This document shows, in pieces, positions 13,676-13,696 of a stretch of 13,696 bases of DNA. Source of the stretch: Acidobacteriota bacterium. Lineage in GTDB: Bacteria > Acidobacteriota > Vicinamibacteria > Vicinamibacterales > CAVVIG01. The translations under genes were made by a program, and so were the position numbers. The notes beneath the pieces are model-generated. The model was not told where the DNA came from. It worked only from the letters and a program-made list of their open reading frames with translations, and did no database searches. The stretch lies in contig QHWF01000128.1 of NCBI GenBank assembly GCA_003222455.1, positions 1 through 13,696 on the forward strand, given 5' to 3'. Position 1 is the stretch's first letter, and every line of letters starts with the position of its first letter.

Positions 13676-13696
13676 TGCTGGTCTTTCCGGCTTCTC

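Overview
The window is GC-rich chromosomal DNA from a Gram-negative (lipid A-containing) bacterium. Frequent GTG starts, 4-bp stop/start overlaps, a lipopolysaccharide (LPS) operon beside a gap-pgk-tpiA-secG cluster, and spacers full of short tandem repeats are compatible with Acidobacteriota. That placement is inference; no rRNA or other decisive marker is present.

Layout: (1) Positions 1-615 hold the C-terminal catalytic half of a tyrosine recombinase, cut by the window edge. It ends 11 bp from the 3' end of a minus-strand tRNA-Asp(GTC), which suggests the right-hand boundary of an integrated element. (2) tRNA-Asp and tRNA-Val(TAC) lie at 627-1035 on the minus strand, separated by a repeat-filled spacer. 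(3) Positions 1026-10050, all minus strand, form an inner-core LPS / lipid A cluster. In transcription order it reads Kdo transferase (waaA), lipid A 4'-kinase (lpxK), LpxL/HtrB-type late acyltransferase, heptosyltransferase II (waaF), heptose bisphosphate phosphatase (gmhB), heptose-7-phosphate kinase, heptose-1-phosphate adenylyltransferase (two separate genes, not a fused hldE), heptosyltransferase I (waaC), and an isoprenylcysteine-methyltransferase-like membrane protein. (4) Divergently on the plus strand, 10132-13675 carries gapA, pgk, tpiA and secG.

The LPS genes fit together. The phosphatase, kinase and adenylyltransferase supply three of the steps to ADP-heptose; gmhA (isomerase) and hldD (epimerase) are not in the window. 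LpxK phosphorylates the lipid A precursor, WaaA adds Kdo, the acyltransferase adds a late acyl chain, and WaaC and WaaF add the first two heptoses. The plus-strand genes encode three consecutive glycolytic enzymes and a Sec translocon subunit.

The least ordinary feature is the spacer DNA. Every gap between co-directional genes longer than about 30 bp holds a degenerate array with a 7-bp or 9-bp unit, and most arrays are arranged as imperfect inverted halves able to form long hairpins. The sequence family differs from gap to gap. Several genes terminate inside these arrays, so their proteins carry repeat-encoded C-terminal tails. The divergent waaA/gapA gap and the GTGA/TGATG junctions have no repeats. 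I found no CRISPR array, no defence system and no novel multigene system; the repeats and their effects on genes are the main points for follow-up.
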